DNA from: CAVZLD01 sp964522605
GTDB lineage: Bacteria; Planctomycetota; Planctomycetia; Pirellulales; Pirellulaceae
Direction: 5' to 3'
Assembly (NCBI GenBank): GCA_964522605.1
Contig: CAZFWV010000067.1
Span: 1-24,774, forward strand
DNA length: 24,774 nt
Numbering within the stretch: the stretch's first letter is position 1; each line of letters starts with the position of its first letter. The translations under genes were made by a program, and so were the position numbers. The notes under the pieces were generated by a model. It searched no databases. It saw nothing but the letters and a program-made list of their open reading frames with translations, and had not been told where the DNA came from. Below, piece by piece: positions 17,601 to 24,435 of this stretch.

Positions 17601-19148
17601 GGTGATCGTGCCAAGACTTAGCTCCGGTTCCAGCGTCCACAGTTGGACTCCAACCGCACTGTCTTCGGCAGCAAACAGCAGCGTGTCGTTCAGGTCGAAT
17701 AGCTCGTGAGGCGCGGAGCTGCGAGTTCCGGAAAAGAGATCCGCAACTTGGATGGTGCCTTCGGAGGAGCCATCGGTCTGCCAAAGTTCGGTGCCGGAAT
17801 TGTTGTCTTGCGCCGCGAAATAGAGGATCCCGTTCGCCGCGGTCAGGGATTTAGGAAGGGAGCTCGGTGTCCCAGAGCTGATGTCGGCAACCAGGACCGT
17901 GCCTGACTCGGTGCCATCACTTCTCCACAGTTCGGTGCCGTGATCGTTGTCTTCCGCCGCGAAAAACAGCATTCCTTTGAAGACGACCAACCCGGCATCG
18001 TACGTGCCATCGCCTGATCCGGGGAGGATATCTTTGACCATCGTCGTCCCGGCTTCGGTGCCATCTGAACGCCACAGCTCCTCCCCGTCGTCGATATTGA
18101 ACGCGGTAAAGAACAGGACTCCATTCAACTCCGTTAAGTCGCGTGGATAGGAAGAACGCGGATAGACACCGTACTCGGTATTAAAATCCCCTGGAGCGAT
18201 ATCTTTAACGAGGATGGTACCTGATTCTGTTCCATCGCTCATCCAAAGTTCTTCACCGAGTTCTTTCGTGACCGCAGTAAAGAACAGTTTGCCATTCACA
18301 TTCGTCAAGTGTCGGGGAGTCGATTGAAAAGGGCCGTAGCCGTAGTAGTACTGATATCCTGATCCCGTGTTGATATCGCGCACCATCACGGTTCCGCTTT
18401 CCGTCCCGTCGCTTTTCCAAAGCTCCTCTCCATTTTCGCCATCATCTGCGGCGAAGTAGAGTATTCCATTGACGCTGGTCAGCTGCGACGGACTTGAAGA
18501 ATTTGGATACTCACCGAAGCCATCATCGGTGGTCCCGGGGGCGATGTCTTTGACCAGTTGCGTACCCTCGGCCGTTCCATCGGTCAGCCAGAGTTCCGTT
18601 CCGGATGTCGGACCCGTTGCCGAGAAAAACAGCTTCCCGTTCACGCCGGTCAAAGATTGTGGGTTGGATGAATACGGCCCGTCGCCGGTAGGCCATTGAT
18701 ATCCTTCGCCCGGCCGCACATCACGCACGAGGATCGTTCCCTCCGCGGTTCCATCACTCCGCCAAAGCTCGCGTCCGTGGTTGCCGTCATCGGCGGAGAA
18801 GTACAGGTGGCCATTGAACTCGGTCAGGGACTGTGGATCGGACGAGCCAGTTCCGGTCAAGATGTCTCGTACCAGAGTGGTTCCTTCCGCCGTTCCGTCG
18901 GTCTTCCAGAGCTCGCGGCCAAGTTCTTCCGTACTGGCCACGAAAAAAGCCACGTCGCCAACTTGCACGAAATCCTGAGGCAAAGAATCGCCTTCGGTAT
19001 CAAGTTGAATCAGTTCCGGAGTCGCTGCCAGCATGTGCCGTGGCTCCAGCGGATCGATCGCAAGCCGGGGCCACGCTCCGTGTCGAGAGCGTTTTCTTCT
19101 TCGGCGAATTGAGCGGTTACCGGAGGTTCGGTGGTGGGGATGGATCAT
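14631..19148 (-). CDS. Giant LEPR-XLL / ELWxxDGT / Big_9 / SdrD-B surface protein
   Basis: About 1,505 residues, or 1,518 if the TTG at 19187 is used. After a very basic stretch comes PLEPRHMLAA, the planctomycete LEPR-XLL export/processing motif. Then follow eight ELWxxDGT repeats plus one degenerate copy (about 18960-17620), an SdrD-B-like domain with DLDADGVAD and DANDDGQWNNGE Ca-binding-like loops (about 17618-17290), and two Ig-like domains (about 17290-16720). Next are four Big_9/cadherin-like repeats with the DDxYxxxEDxxL, ANDxD, HGT and GxDxFxY signatures (about 16715-15570). A second SdrD-B domain (DLNEDGTHDLEEPG), a linker, a fifth Big_9 repeat and an acidic tail follow. No LPXTG, PEP-CTERM or dockerin-type anchor was recognised. 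It likely acts outside the cell in adhesion or matrix. ATG 19148 is preferred on codon; neither start has a strong binding site. Confidence 0.9.
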   Translation of the reverse strand: MIHPHHRTSGNRSIRRRRKRSRHGAWPRLAIDPLEPRHMLAATPELIQLDTEGDSLPQDFVQVGDVAFFVASTEELGRELWKTDGTAEGTTLVRDILTGTGSSDPQSLTEFNGHLYFSADDGNHGRELWRSDGTAEGTILVRDVRPGEGYQWPTGDGPYSSNPQSLTGVNGKLFFSATGPTSGTELWLTDGTAEGTQLVKDIAPGTTDDGFGEYPNSSSPSQLTSVNGILYFAADDGENGEELWKSDGTESGTVMVRDINTGSGYQYYYGYGPFQSTPRHLTNVNGKLFFTAVTKELGEELWMSDGTESGTILVKDIAPGDFNTEYGVYPRSSYPRDLTELNGVLFFTAFNIDDGEELWRSDGTEAGTTMVKDILPGSGDGTYDAGLVVFKGMLFFAAEDNDHGTELWRSDGTESGTVLVADISSGTPSSLPKSLTAANGILYFAAQDNNSGTELWQTDGSSEGTIQVADLFSGTRSSAPHELFDLNDTLLFAAEDSAVGVQLWTLEPELSLGTITGRKFEDLDADGVADAEEPGLEGLRVFIDANDDGQWNNGERSAITDATGHYVLQAPAGLTTLRAARTANKIQTVPLPADHYSLTVEVGQTYSNLDFGEATLPPPMTIDLLAESDHGAADDDDITNLNNDSSASVLQFRLTGIATTGEVLLFASGTLIGSTMADGSEIVLTTDGQTTVPDGSHEITAVQRFQGVESAASSPLVLQIDSQPPSPMNPIPLLEARVEQLFSYDVDSEEETSPDTEYVLAGAPTGMTIDSNGLINWTPTAEQAIPQNFQVLLRDTAGNATAEEVTIEVLGKIPAYADAYEVDEDTLLDVSANNGVLANDGDDLPGPFLALMISAPSHGEITFLVDGSFSYLPQTNFHGTDRFRYQASAGDDVSNIAEVTITVHPVNDVPIGTADAYATTEDTELIVNAADGVLKNDLDVEGESLTAVLLTNPTHGTVQFQADGSFRYTPASNYFGNDAFTYAARDATTSSDAVTVSLSVSPVNDPPIAEPDTYSVNEDGVLTVTSVDSLLNNDSDTEGDSITARLEAPPSHGTVNLQADGTLIYEPDADFFGSDLFSYVVSDGILDSSPATVTVTVNPVADPPQAIDDSFEVFNDETVHRFNVLVNDSTEPDGQQTLQLISVTQGTAGQVSIVDGEIQYTVSTGYVGTDTFTYTIEDSDGLTDIGTVTVEVIDASMNSLAGYVYVDLNEDGTHDLEEPGVPGVLITLTGTTNADESITQTAITLNDGRYRFNDLPAGTYQVTKSQAHAMQDGAEATTVPGATAEDDHISDLVLVGGQVWGGNDFAELRLKPEYLSIAWFFASSTPPSNIFRETIAIGEEDANNDALAEEIRNVDQEAASSENRAPTGTDDEYETAQNEPLIVPITSGVLANDVDSDDDPLMATLITSPNHGTFSLRPNGSFVYTPEADFTGDDSFTYRVSDGFSQTSPVVVTLQVQPADGLPNGTAATGFVDAAEQEPDSDEMNSDLLDPQWIDQAFFEDDLWL

Positions 19149-19183
19149 CGATGGAAATCCGCGTGGTGTGACCGGGGACGTTC

Positions 19184-20290
19184 TCAAGAGGTCGAATTCT
19201 TTAATGGGGGTACGGTCCAGATCGTCTTTTCTCCATCCTCGAGGGAGAACGGGCCGCGCATGGCGGCGAGCCGCTTGTTGGGAATCAGGGACACGTCAAA
19301 CACCTCTTCAACGCCCGACTTGAATTCGAATTGGCCAACAAGTCTTCCGAGCTGAAGGTCAAAGATGCCCACGCCGCACTTGAGCCGGTTCCGATCTTCT
19401 GCAATCGGGACACCGCCGAATGTGGACGTCTCGCGAATCTTCGAAAGGCCAACGAACGCAAGGTTGCCAAGCAATGCAAGCCCGCGCGTGTAGCCCGGAA
19501 ACCGTGCGACGACGTCGATCGTTCCGTGAACTGGATCCACTCGCACTAAGCTGCCTCGTCCGGAATCGAGCAGCCAGATCTGGCCAAGATGCACACGGGG
19601 CGAATGAGGCATGGCGAACCCGCCGACGATTGTCTCCGACGTTGCCACGTCGATCAGACACCCGGTGCAGTCTTTCTTGGGACGCCAGCCACTCGGCGTA
19701 TCCGATTCTGCCATGGCAGTGACGTACCTTGGCCGCCCCTGATCGATCGCTAAACCGTTCAGATGGCAGCGGTCCTCGGGAGCCAGACCGGAGATGAATT
19801 TTGGCTGCCACCGCGGAACGAAACTGTAGTCCGCATGAAGTGTGCAAAGGCACGAGAATAGGGTGTTCACTACCCAGAGTTCGTCGCCGGCCCAGCCCAT
19901 TTCGTGGGCCTGAATCTCGCCGGTAACGTGCGCCGAACGCGTGAGAAAGCAGGCGTCGTGTCGGCCGTCTGGTTCGAGGCTCGCGGCAACGGCCGCCGCG
20001 TCCCGCAAGAACCAGACTTTGTTCCGCGCGGCAATGGCGAGGGAGGCGCCGGAGCGATTTAAGGCCACTCCCATCGGACGATCGAAATTGTGAAACGACA
20101 AACACAGTTGCTGCCGGTGGGATCCAACCACAGCAATTTTGCCCGCCTGGTACGTGGAGATCAGCAGTGACGCCTTAATCTGCTCGAGCAACTCGGCTAG
20201 GTCGCGTGAATGCTCGTACCGAACCTCCCTCTGTTGGGTGATATCAGGCTCGGCTGGAATCTCAGAAGAGGTAGATCGCGCGTTCGCCAT
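19184..20290 (-). CDS. TIGR03032 / DUF4915 family protein
   Basis: 368 residues from ATG 20290; a GTG at 20338 would add 16. It resembles the TIGR03032 (DUF4915) family of unknown function. Recognisable stretches are SLLISTYQAGKI, FDRPMGVAL, AHEMGWAGDELWVVNTLFSCL, FVPRWQPKFISGLAPEDRCHLNGLA and DSGRGSLVRVDPVHGTIDVVARFPGYTRGL, then FVGLSKIRET and CGVGIFDLQLG. The repeated short beta-like segments suggest a beta-propeller, which is an inference. No signal peptide is seen. The stop TGA at 19186-19184 overlaps a TTG codon in the frame of the giant surface-protein gene (TTGA), so the two are co-directional and adjoining and may be co-transcribed. I cannot tell whether it helps process or secrete that protein. 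Confidence 0.85.
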   Translation of the reverse strand: MANARSTSSEIPAEPDITQQREVRYEHSRDLAELLEQIKASLLISTYQAGKIAVVGSHRQQLCLSFHNFDRPMGVALNRSGASLAIAARNKVWFLRDAAAVAASLEPDGRHDACFLTRSAHVTGEIQAHEMGWAGDELWVVNTLFSCLCTLHADYSFVPRWQPKFISGLAPEDRCHLNGLAIDQGRPRYVTAMAESDTPSGWRPKKDCTGCLIDVATSETIVGGFAMPHSPRVHLGQIWLLDSGRGSLVRVDPVHGTIDVVARFPGYTRGLALLGNLAFVGLSKIRETSTFGGVPIAEDRNRLKCGVGIFDLQLGRLVGQFEFKSGVEEVFDVSLIPNKRLAAMRGPFSLEDGEKTIWTVPPLKNSTS

Positions 20291-20338
20291 GGTCTTTGAT
20301 TTCGCCGCCAAGCACGGTTGTCCGGGCAAGGGGGCCAC

Positions 20339-20815
20339 GTACCCGTCCGCAGGAGGTGCATTAATCTAGTATTCCTTTCGCCCGTAAAAAACACAAGCAA
20401 TTCCACCCCGCCGCACGCCCCGAGCAAAACCCGAGGACAGGCACTGCGTCCGGACCAACTGGACGCAGTGCCTGTCCTCGGGTTAGCCGAGATTTTTCAG
20501 TTGCTTTTTCATAACTTTTCTGCTGGCGGGGGGATCCCTGCGATCGAGTACCGGCGCGCTTACACGGGTTGGCCGCGGCGATGTCTGGTCGCCGTCCTTT
20601 GGGTGTGCGGCATTTGAGCGACGCGACGCGAGCCGGCGAGCAGCAGCTCCAGGCGACTGTTGCGGGTGGGTGGGGTGAGTGAGTAGGAATTCGCGAGCGA
20701 GCAGAGAGAATCGTTCAAGGGTGTTTCTTGGGTTTCTGGTCTATATACTGAAGTTTCTGATTTCCGCGTGGCAGATGGGACGTTTCGAGGCCCCATTCAC
20801 AGGACACGATGTGCG
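20339..20815. other. Spacer between divergent genes with a long palindrome
   Basis: A 477-bp spacer between the minus-strand TIGR03032 gene and the plus-strand ATC-hydrolase gene. It contains the 24-bp inverted repeat at 20428-20484. The remainder, 20485-20800, is GC-rich with a locally T-rich patch (20500-20520), and a TATACT-like hexamer lies near 20742-20747 that could be a -10 without a clear -35. No credible gene is seen. Confidence 0.6.
20428..20484. repeat. Perfect 24-bp inverted repeat, 9-nt loop
   Basis: The left arm 20428-20451 and right arm 20461-20484 are exact reverse complements; the inner half of the left arm reads GACAGGCACTGCGTCC. The loop is 20452-20460. Because it lies upstream of both flanking genes (which diverge), it is not a terminator of either; a REP-like dispersed palindrome is the more likely explanation. 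Its GGACAGGC core recurs at 13191, 13224, 24112 and 24143. Confidence 0.85.
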
Positions 20816-21295
20816 ATGGAAGAGCAACTTCGCCAGGAACTGCGATCTGCGTTTAAGAACCGAGCCATTTTGTACTATCTGATTTTCGACGAACTCCGGG
20901 CGGAGATAGGGGATGAACGCGCAGAGATGCTGATGAAGCGGGCGATTTACCGACGCGGTGAGCAAATCGGCGAGCGATTTGTCCGTTTCGGTCCCGATGA
21001 CCTGGAGGGACTGAAGGAGGCCTTTCTCGCCGGCGTGCCGGACGAGGGGCGATTGTTCGATCCGCACATCCAGCGCTGCAGTGAGGACGGGTTAGATATA
21101 CATCTGGAATCGTGCCCTCTGAAGGAGGCTTGGGAGGAATTGGGTCTGAGCGAGGCGGATCGAGTCACGATGTGCCGGATCGCGGGTGAAATTGACAAGG
21201 GCACCTTTGAGGCAGCCGGCTTTCGTTTCGATCCCGACACTTGGCAGCCAGGCAGAAGAGGATGCTGTCAGCTGCACATCTTACCCGGGTCGTAG
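20816..21295 (+). CDS. L-2-amino-thiazoline-4-carboxylate (ATC) hydrolase family protein
   Basis: A 159-residue protein resembling the ATC hydrolase family. Characterised relatives open the thiazoline ring of L-ATC to N-carbamoyl-L-cysteine; many members are untested. The C-terminal half carries the family pattern: CPLKEAWEELGLSE (Cys100), MCRIAGEIDKGTFEAAGF (Cys120), and a terminal GCCQLHI (Cys150, Cys151). The N-terminal half is helical. No signal peptide is seen. The frame is open to a GTG at 20768, but ATG 20816 is preferred because AGGA lies about 12 nt before it and the conserved part begins directly after. The neighbouring genes offer no cysteine-pathway partner. The family assignment is good; the exact reaction is uncertain. 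Confidence 0.8.
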   Translation: MEEQLRQELRSAFKNRAILYYLIFDELRAEIGDERAEMLMKRAIYRRGEQIGERFVRFGPDDLEGLKEAFLAGVPDEGRLFDPHIQRCSEDGLDIHLESCPLKEAWEELGLSEADRVTMCRIAGEIDKGTFEAAGFRFDPDTWQPGRRGCCQLHILPGS

Positions 21296-21387
21296 ATCGA
21301 TGTGGACTTGGCTCGCAGCAGTCCATGTCACACGGGAACGCCAGCTCGTGGAGATGGCGTGATCCAGGCCGGCGCGAACGGGCTTGC

Positions 21388-22656
21388 TTATCCCGCAGAG
21401 CTCGGATGGCATTCCTGACGAGCCGCCTCGTGTCGTTCGACAGCCTCGATCGTCCACTCGGTTCGCTGCCCGTACCAGCTTTCCACGGAATGGTGCAAGC
21501 CCGCCAGTCGGGCGCGAACAGAAAGTTCTGCGAGAGAATCTCGCGAACGGTCCAGCTGGACGATGTGGTTGCTTCCATTTTCGATGTCGCCGACGGGGAA
21601 GAGAATCGAGGCCCGATCGGAGTTCGCACGAGTCTTCAAGAAGGGAATATCACTCGTGATCAAAGGAAGACCGCAGGCGTAAGCGTCGTAGGCCATGCGA
21701 GGCGTGTCTTCTTCTGTTGGTGTAAAGAGGACCGCATCATACTGCGAAATCGTCTTGAGCAGCTCGGGACCGTAGCTCATGAATCCCTTCAAATGAACTT
21801 GCGACGCAAGGTTCAGCGAATGAATTAGGCTCAGAAGCTCATCACGTTGGGTCCCCTCTCCGTAGATGTCGAGTGAAACGATCGTTCCTCGGCTACGAAG
21901 ACATGCGATGATTCTGATCGAGTCCGCGATTCCTTTTCGAGCCACTAGTCGGCCGAAATAGACGAAGCGAAGATGTCGTTCCGTATTCAGTGTACTCAAT
22001 CGATCGTGAAGTATGTCTTCGGAGATCACATCTGAATCATGGTGCATCGAATGACAAAACTTCTTCGGGTTTGCTGCATATCCAGCGTACAGGTCATATG
22101 CGAGACCCTCCTTCAACATGCAGACCGTGGCCTGAGCCGCTTGCCGGCGCATACTCTGCTCCCACAGCACTGCGGCAAGATGTTCTCGGAGGAAAGTGCC
22201 GGGCCGCATACTTCCGCGTCGAGCCCGCAGGACTTCCCAAGGCACCATGTCGGGTCCGATAAGGACGGTGGGCCGACCCAGGCGATGGGCGAGCCGCAAT
22301 GCTGATAGCTGGATGGGTCGCAAGGCATCGTCAACACCACAGTGGACGACGCGTGCCGTTTTAACGAGGGGTGTCAGCTGATGGATGAACTGCGCTTTTC
22401 CATATCTCCAATACTGCCTGACGCGCATTCGACCATCGAATGACGGGATCAAGGTGATGCCATCTTCAAGTGGATCGATGCTGCGAATCTGGCCTTCGGC
22501 CGCCTCGGCCGGAAGATTGGGGCCGATGACAACGATCTCTCCAAAATGACGGGAAAAGTAGTCTCTCGCCAGAATGATATCGGCATACCATGAATCATCG
22601 ACGTAGCGTCGGTCGGCTTCAACGTAGATGGGAATATGAGTGGCAAACAGATACAT
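21388..22656 (-). CDS. GT4-type glycosyltransferase
   Basis: A 422-residue GT-B glycosyltransferase. The C-domain contains FVYFGRLVARKGI, the usual 'GRL...KG' start of the nucleotide-sugar domain, then VSLDIYGEGTQRDEL, VHLKGFM, and DAVLFTPTEEDTPRMAYDAYACGLPLITSD with the conserved acidic/glycine donor-binding helix. The N-domain (about 1-215) is divergent but has VVHCGVDDALRPI and TVLIGPDMVPWEV-like acceptor-side stretches. No signal or membrane segment is seen. Members transfer sugars to a growing polysaccharide or lipid-linked oligosaccharide in the cytoplasm. It is divergently transcribed from the glycosyltransferase at 22985, with a 328-nt spacer between them; both could belong to one surface-polysaccharide locus. 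A GAGG about 8 nt before the ATG is a reasonable binding site. Confidence 0.85.
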   Translation of the reverse strand: MYLFATHIPIYVEADRRYVDDSWYADIILARDYFSRHFGEIVVIGPNLPAEAAEGQIRSIDPLEDGITLIPSFDGRMRVRQYWRYGKAQFIHQLTPLVKTARVVHCGVDDALRPIQLSALRLAHRLGRPTVLIGPDMVPWEVLRARRGSMRPGTFLREHLAAVLWEQSMRRQAAQATVCMLKEGLAYDLYAGYAANPKKFCHSMHHDSDVISEDILHDRLSTLNTERHLRFVYFGRLVARKGIADSIRIIACLRSRGTIVSLDIYGEGTQRDELLSLIHSLNLASQVHLKGFMSYGPELLKTISQYDAVLFTPTEEDTPRMAYDAYACGLPLITSDIPFLKTRANSDRASILFPVGDIENGSNHIVQLDRSRDSLAELSVRARLAGLHHSVESWYGQRTEWTIEAVERHEAARQECHPSSAG

Positions 22657-22984
22657 CCGCAGGCCTCGCAGGGTGAAAACTGGCGAACATGCCGAGTCTT
22701 GGTATCAGGTAGACTTCACGCGCAGAATTGCCGCTGTGCCCACTGCCTCTTGCAACGAGTGTCCCTCGCTGCAAGAACGGCGTTGTGAAAAGATACAGTC
22801 CCCCGACGCATGGTTGCTGTTGTTGATGCCGTTTCGTACTCCGGAAGTGTTATGAATATACGGATTGAATTCATTGTACCAGCCGGGGTGCTTGCTCCTG
22901 GTCCGAGGAAATTTGGACTGCATGTGGTCGGTGACATATTCATGTTGTGTGCGTGCGTTGGCGGCGTAGATCGAGGTAGGCGAG
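22657..22984. other. Spacer between divergent glycosyltransferases
   Basis: A 328-bp spacer that should hold both promoters. A hairpin is present: TTGCAACGAG (22750-22759) and CTCGCTGCAA (22765-22774), 9 of 10 pairs with a 5-nt loop TGTCC. A plus-strand frame from 22852 runs into the next gene in another frame; it starts MNIRIEFIVPAGV, but it has no recognisable fold and no clear binding site. No -35/-10 pair was convincing. Confidence 0.55.
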
Positions 22985-24061
22985 ATGAAGATCGCAAGTT
23001 GGCTCGGGCATCGAGCGCGAGAATTGAGTGTTCATGCGCATCGGATCTCGCAGAAAGGAAACTTACGGCTCGTGATCTTTCCGAGCGATCTGACAGTCGG
23101 ATCCGCGGGGGATCTGCGTGGTCGTGCTGTTGGGCTGGAGTTAAAGAAACTGGGCTACCGTGTCACAGTGGTACCTCCTCAGCTCGAACTCTCTCAACGC
23201 AAGCGGATCTTGCGATGGGAGCGTCCGGATTTCATTCTGATGCAACAGACACGGCATCCGCTGAATGTGCCCAGTCTCTATCCGAATTACCGCTGTGTCC
23301 TCGATGTGGATGACGCGGACATCCTGGATCCGGCATGCTCGGCCCAAGTGATCCAGTGTGCGTCCTCGGCGTGTGGCATTGTGGCGGGAAGCCGGTTTAT
23401 TGCCCAGTCATTCAGACCCTACGTGAAACGGATCGAAATTATTTGGACGAGTTCTTATCTGCATCCGACACCTGAAAGTCACCGTCTGCCACGTCGGTCA
23501 AATCTCGTGTCGTGGCCAACAAGTAGCGTCGTCGGGTCTTCCGCGGAAGCTGAACTCGTGCGGGAAGTGGTAATTGCGTTGCGGGAACTCAGAGAATTTG
23601 AACTCCGGTTATACGGGATGCGAGATGGAAAAGCCGAGCGTGAATATTGTCAGAGTCTCGAAAAAGCGGGTATTCCGACGGAGTCGTTAGGGTGGATGAA
23701 TTATGTCGAATTCGTCCGCTCACTTAGCGAAGTTACTGTGGCGATTTGTCCCTTGTGCGATTCGAACCCGTTCAGCCGCGGAAAGTCATTTGGAAAAGTC
23801 CTTGCCTGCATGGCTGCGCCGACACCCATGGTATTGCCATCCGCAGTCGATTATCCCCTTTTCTTCTCTCACGGAAATAACGGGATGCTCGTTGACAGCA
23901 CCAACGTACGCGGATGGGTAGAAAACGTCCTTGCTCTCCTGGATTCTTCAGAGCAGCGTGAACGTATCTGCAATCAAGCTGCGAGCGACTACAAGGCGCG
24001 CTTGACGACCGCCAAAGCTGCGCAGCTAACGGACAGATTCCTGCGCAGCCTACTCACGTAA
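22985..24061 (+). CDS. GT-B fold glycosyltransferase
   Basis: A 358-residue protein resembling GT-B glycosyltransferases. The N-domain has LRLVIFPSDLTVGSAGDLRGRAVGLELKKLGYRVTVV, a classic start for an acceptor-side Rossmann domain, and YRCVLDVDDADILD, which resembles the 'D-D' loop in this group. The C-domain has FELRLYGM, EKAGIPTESLGWMNYVEFVRSLSEVTVAICPLCDSNPFSRGKSFGKVLACMAAPTPMVL, the donor-binding region with its KxFGKVLxxMA helix, and NNGMLVD near the end. The start ATG has GAGGTAGG about 7-10 nt upstream. Donor and acceptor cannot be identified. It runs divergently from the GT4 gene and ends about 370 nt before a transposase remnant. Confidence 0.82.
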   Translation: MKIASWLGHRARELSVHAHRISQKGNLRLVIFPSDLTVGSAGDLRGRAVGLELKKLGYRVTVVPPQLELSQRKRILRWERPDFILMQQTRHPLNVPSLYPNYRCVLDVDDADILDPACSAQVIQCASSACGIVAGSRFIAQSFRPYVKRIEIIWTSSYLHPTPESHRLPRRSNLVSWPTSSVVGSSAEAELVREVVIALRELREFELRLYGMRDGKAEREYCQSLEKAGIPTESLGWMNYVEFVRSLSEVTVAICPLCDSNPFSRGKSFGKVLACMAAPTPMVLPSAVDYPLFFSHGNNGMLVDSTNVRGWVENVLALLDSSEQRERICNQAASDYKARLTTAKAAQLTDRFLRSLLT

Positions 24062-24435
24062 CGTGCATCGCGATCCCTGTGGGGTACCCAAGCTGGGACA
24101 TACCCAAGCTGGGACAGGCGATGCTCTAGACACGCCAGCCATGGACAGGCAATGTTTTGGGCGCTGTTCTGGGTCTCGCCTTGGTGTGTCTGCGAGCAGT
24201 AAAGTGGCTCGAGCGCGTCAGCACGGTCATCTGGGCTGCTAAAGCGAGGGTAAGCCCCGGTTTCGCTCGAGCTGAGCGACGAGATGTGCGGATGCGAAGG
24301 CCGTCGGTCTGCGGTGGGTGCAGAGAGCGATCGCAACAAGGTCCGGGACCAGCCTTGAAAGCGTTCTGTGAAGGCCCAGGTGTGTACTGCGGCACTTCGC
24401 AGCAAGTTTCGCCGAGCGCTTCGCGCGCTCGTTTC
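24062..24435. other. Repeat-bearing spacer next to transposase remnant
   Basis: A 374-bp spacer with no convincing gene. It begins with a perfect 16-bp tandem duplication (24085-24100 and 24101-24116, TACCCAAGCTGGGACA) that runs directly into GGACAGGC at 24112, and a second GGACAGGC lies at 24143. The remaining 250 bp up to the transposase stop is GC-rich and shows no family signature. Confidence 0.6.
24085..24116. repeat. 16-bp tandem direct repeat
   Basis: Two exact copies of TACCCAAGCTGGGACA, 24085-24100 and 24101-24116. Each has an imperfect palindrome CCCAAGCTGGG. The second copy is joined to the GGACAGGC core that also occurs in the 20428-20484 palindrome, so both may belong to the same repeat family. 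Confidence 0.8.

Noticed and set aside
16788..17621. 277-residue plus-strand frame opposite the surface-protein gene
   Set aside because: It is antisense to a repeat-rich coding region with clear domain matches; its own translation is Arg/Gln-rich with no family signature.
19185..19187. TTG as the start of the giant surface protein
   Set aside because: Possible through the TTGA overlap, but it lacks a ribosome binding site; ATG 19148 still includes the basic N-region and the LEPR motif.
19359..20105. 248-residue minus-strand frame inside the TIGR03032 gene
   Set aside because: Same strand but another frame of a well-supported gene, Arg/Ser-rich and without motifs.
22810..23313. 167-residue plus-strand frame overlapping the glycosyltransferase start
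   Set aside because: It overlaps the better-supported GT-B gene for over 300 nt in another frame. Its second half is Arg/Ser-rich; only the first 35 residues from ATG 22852 look mildly protein-like.
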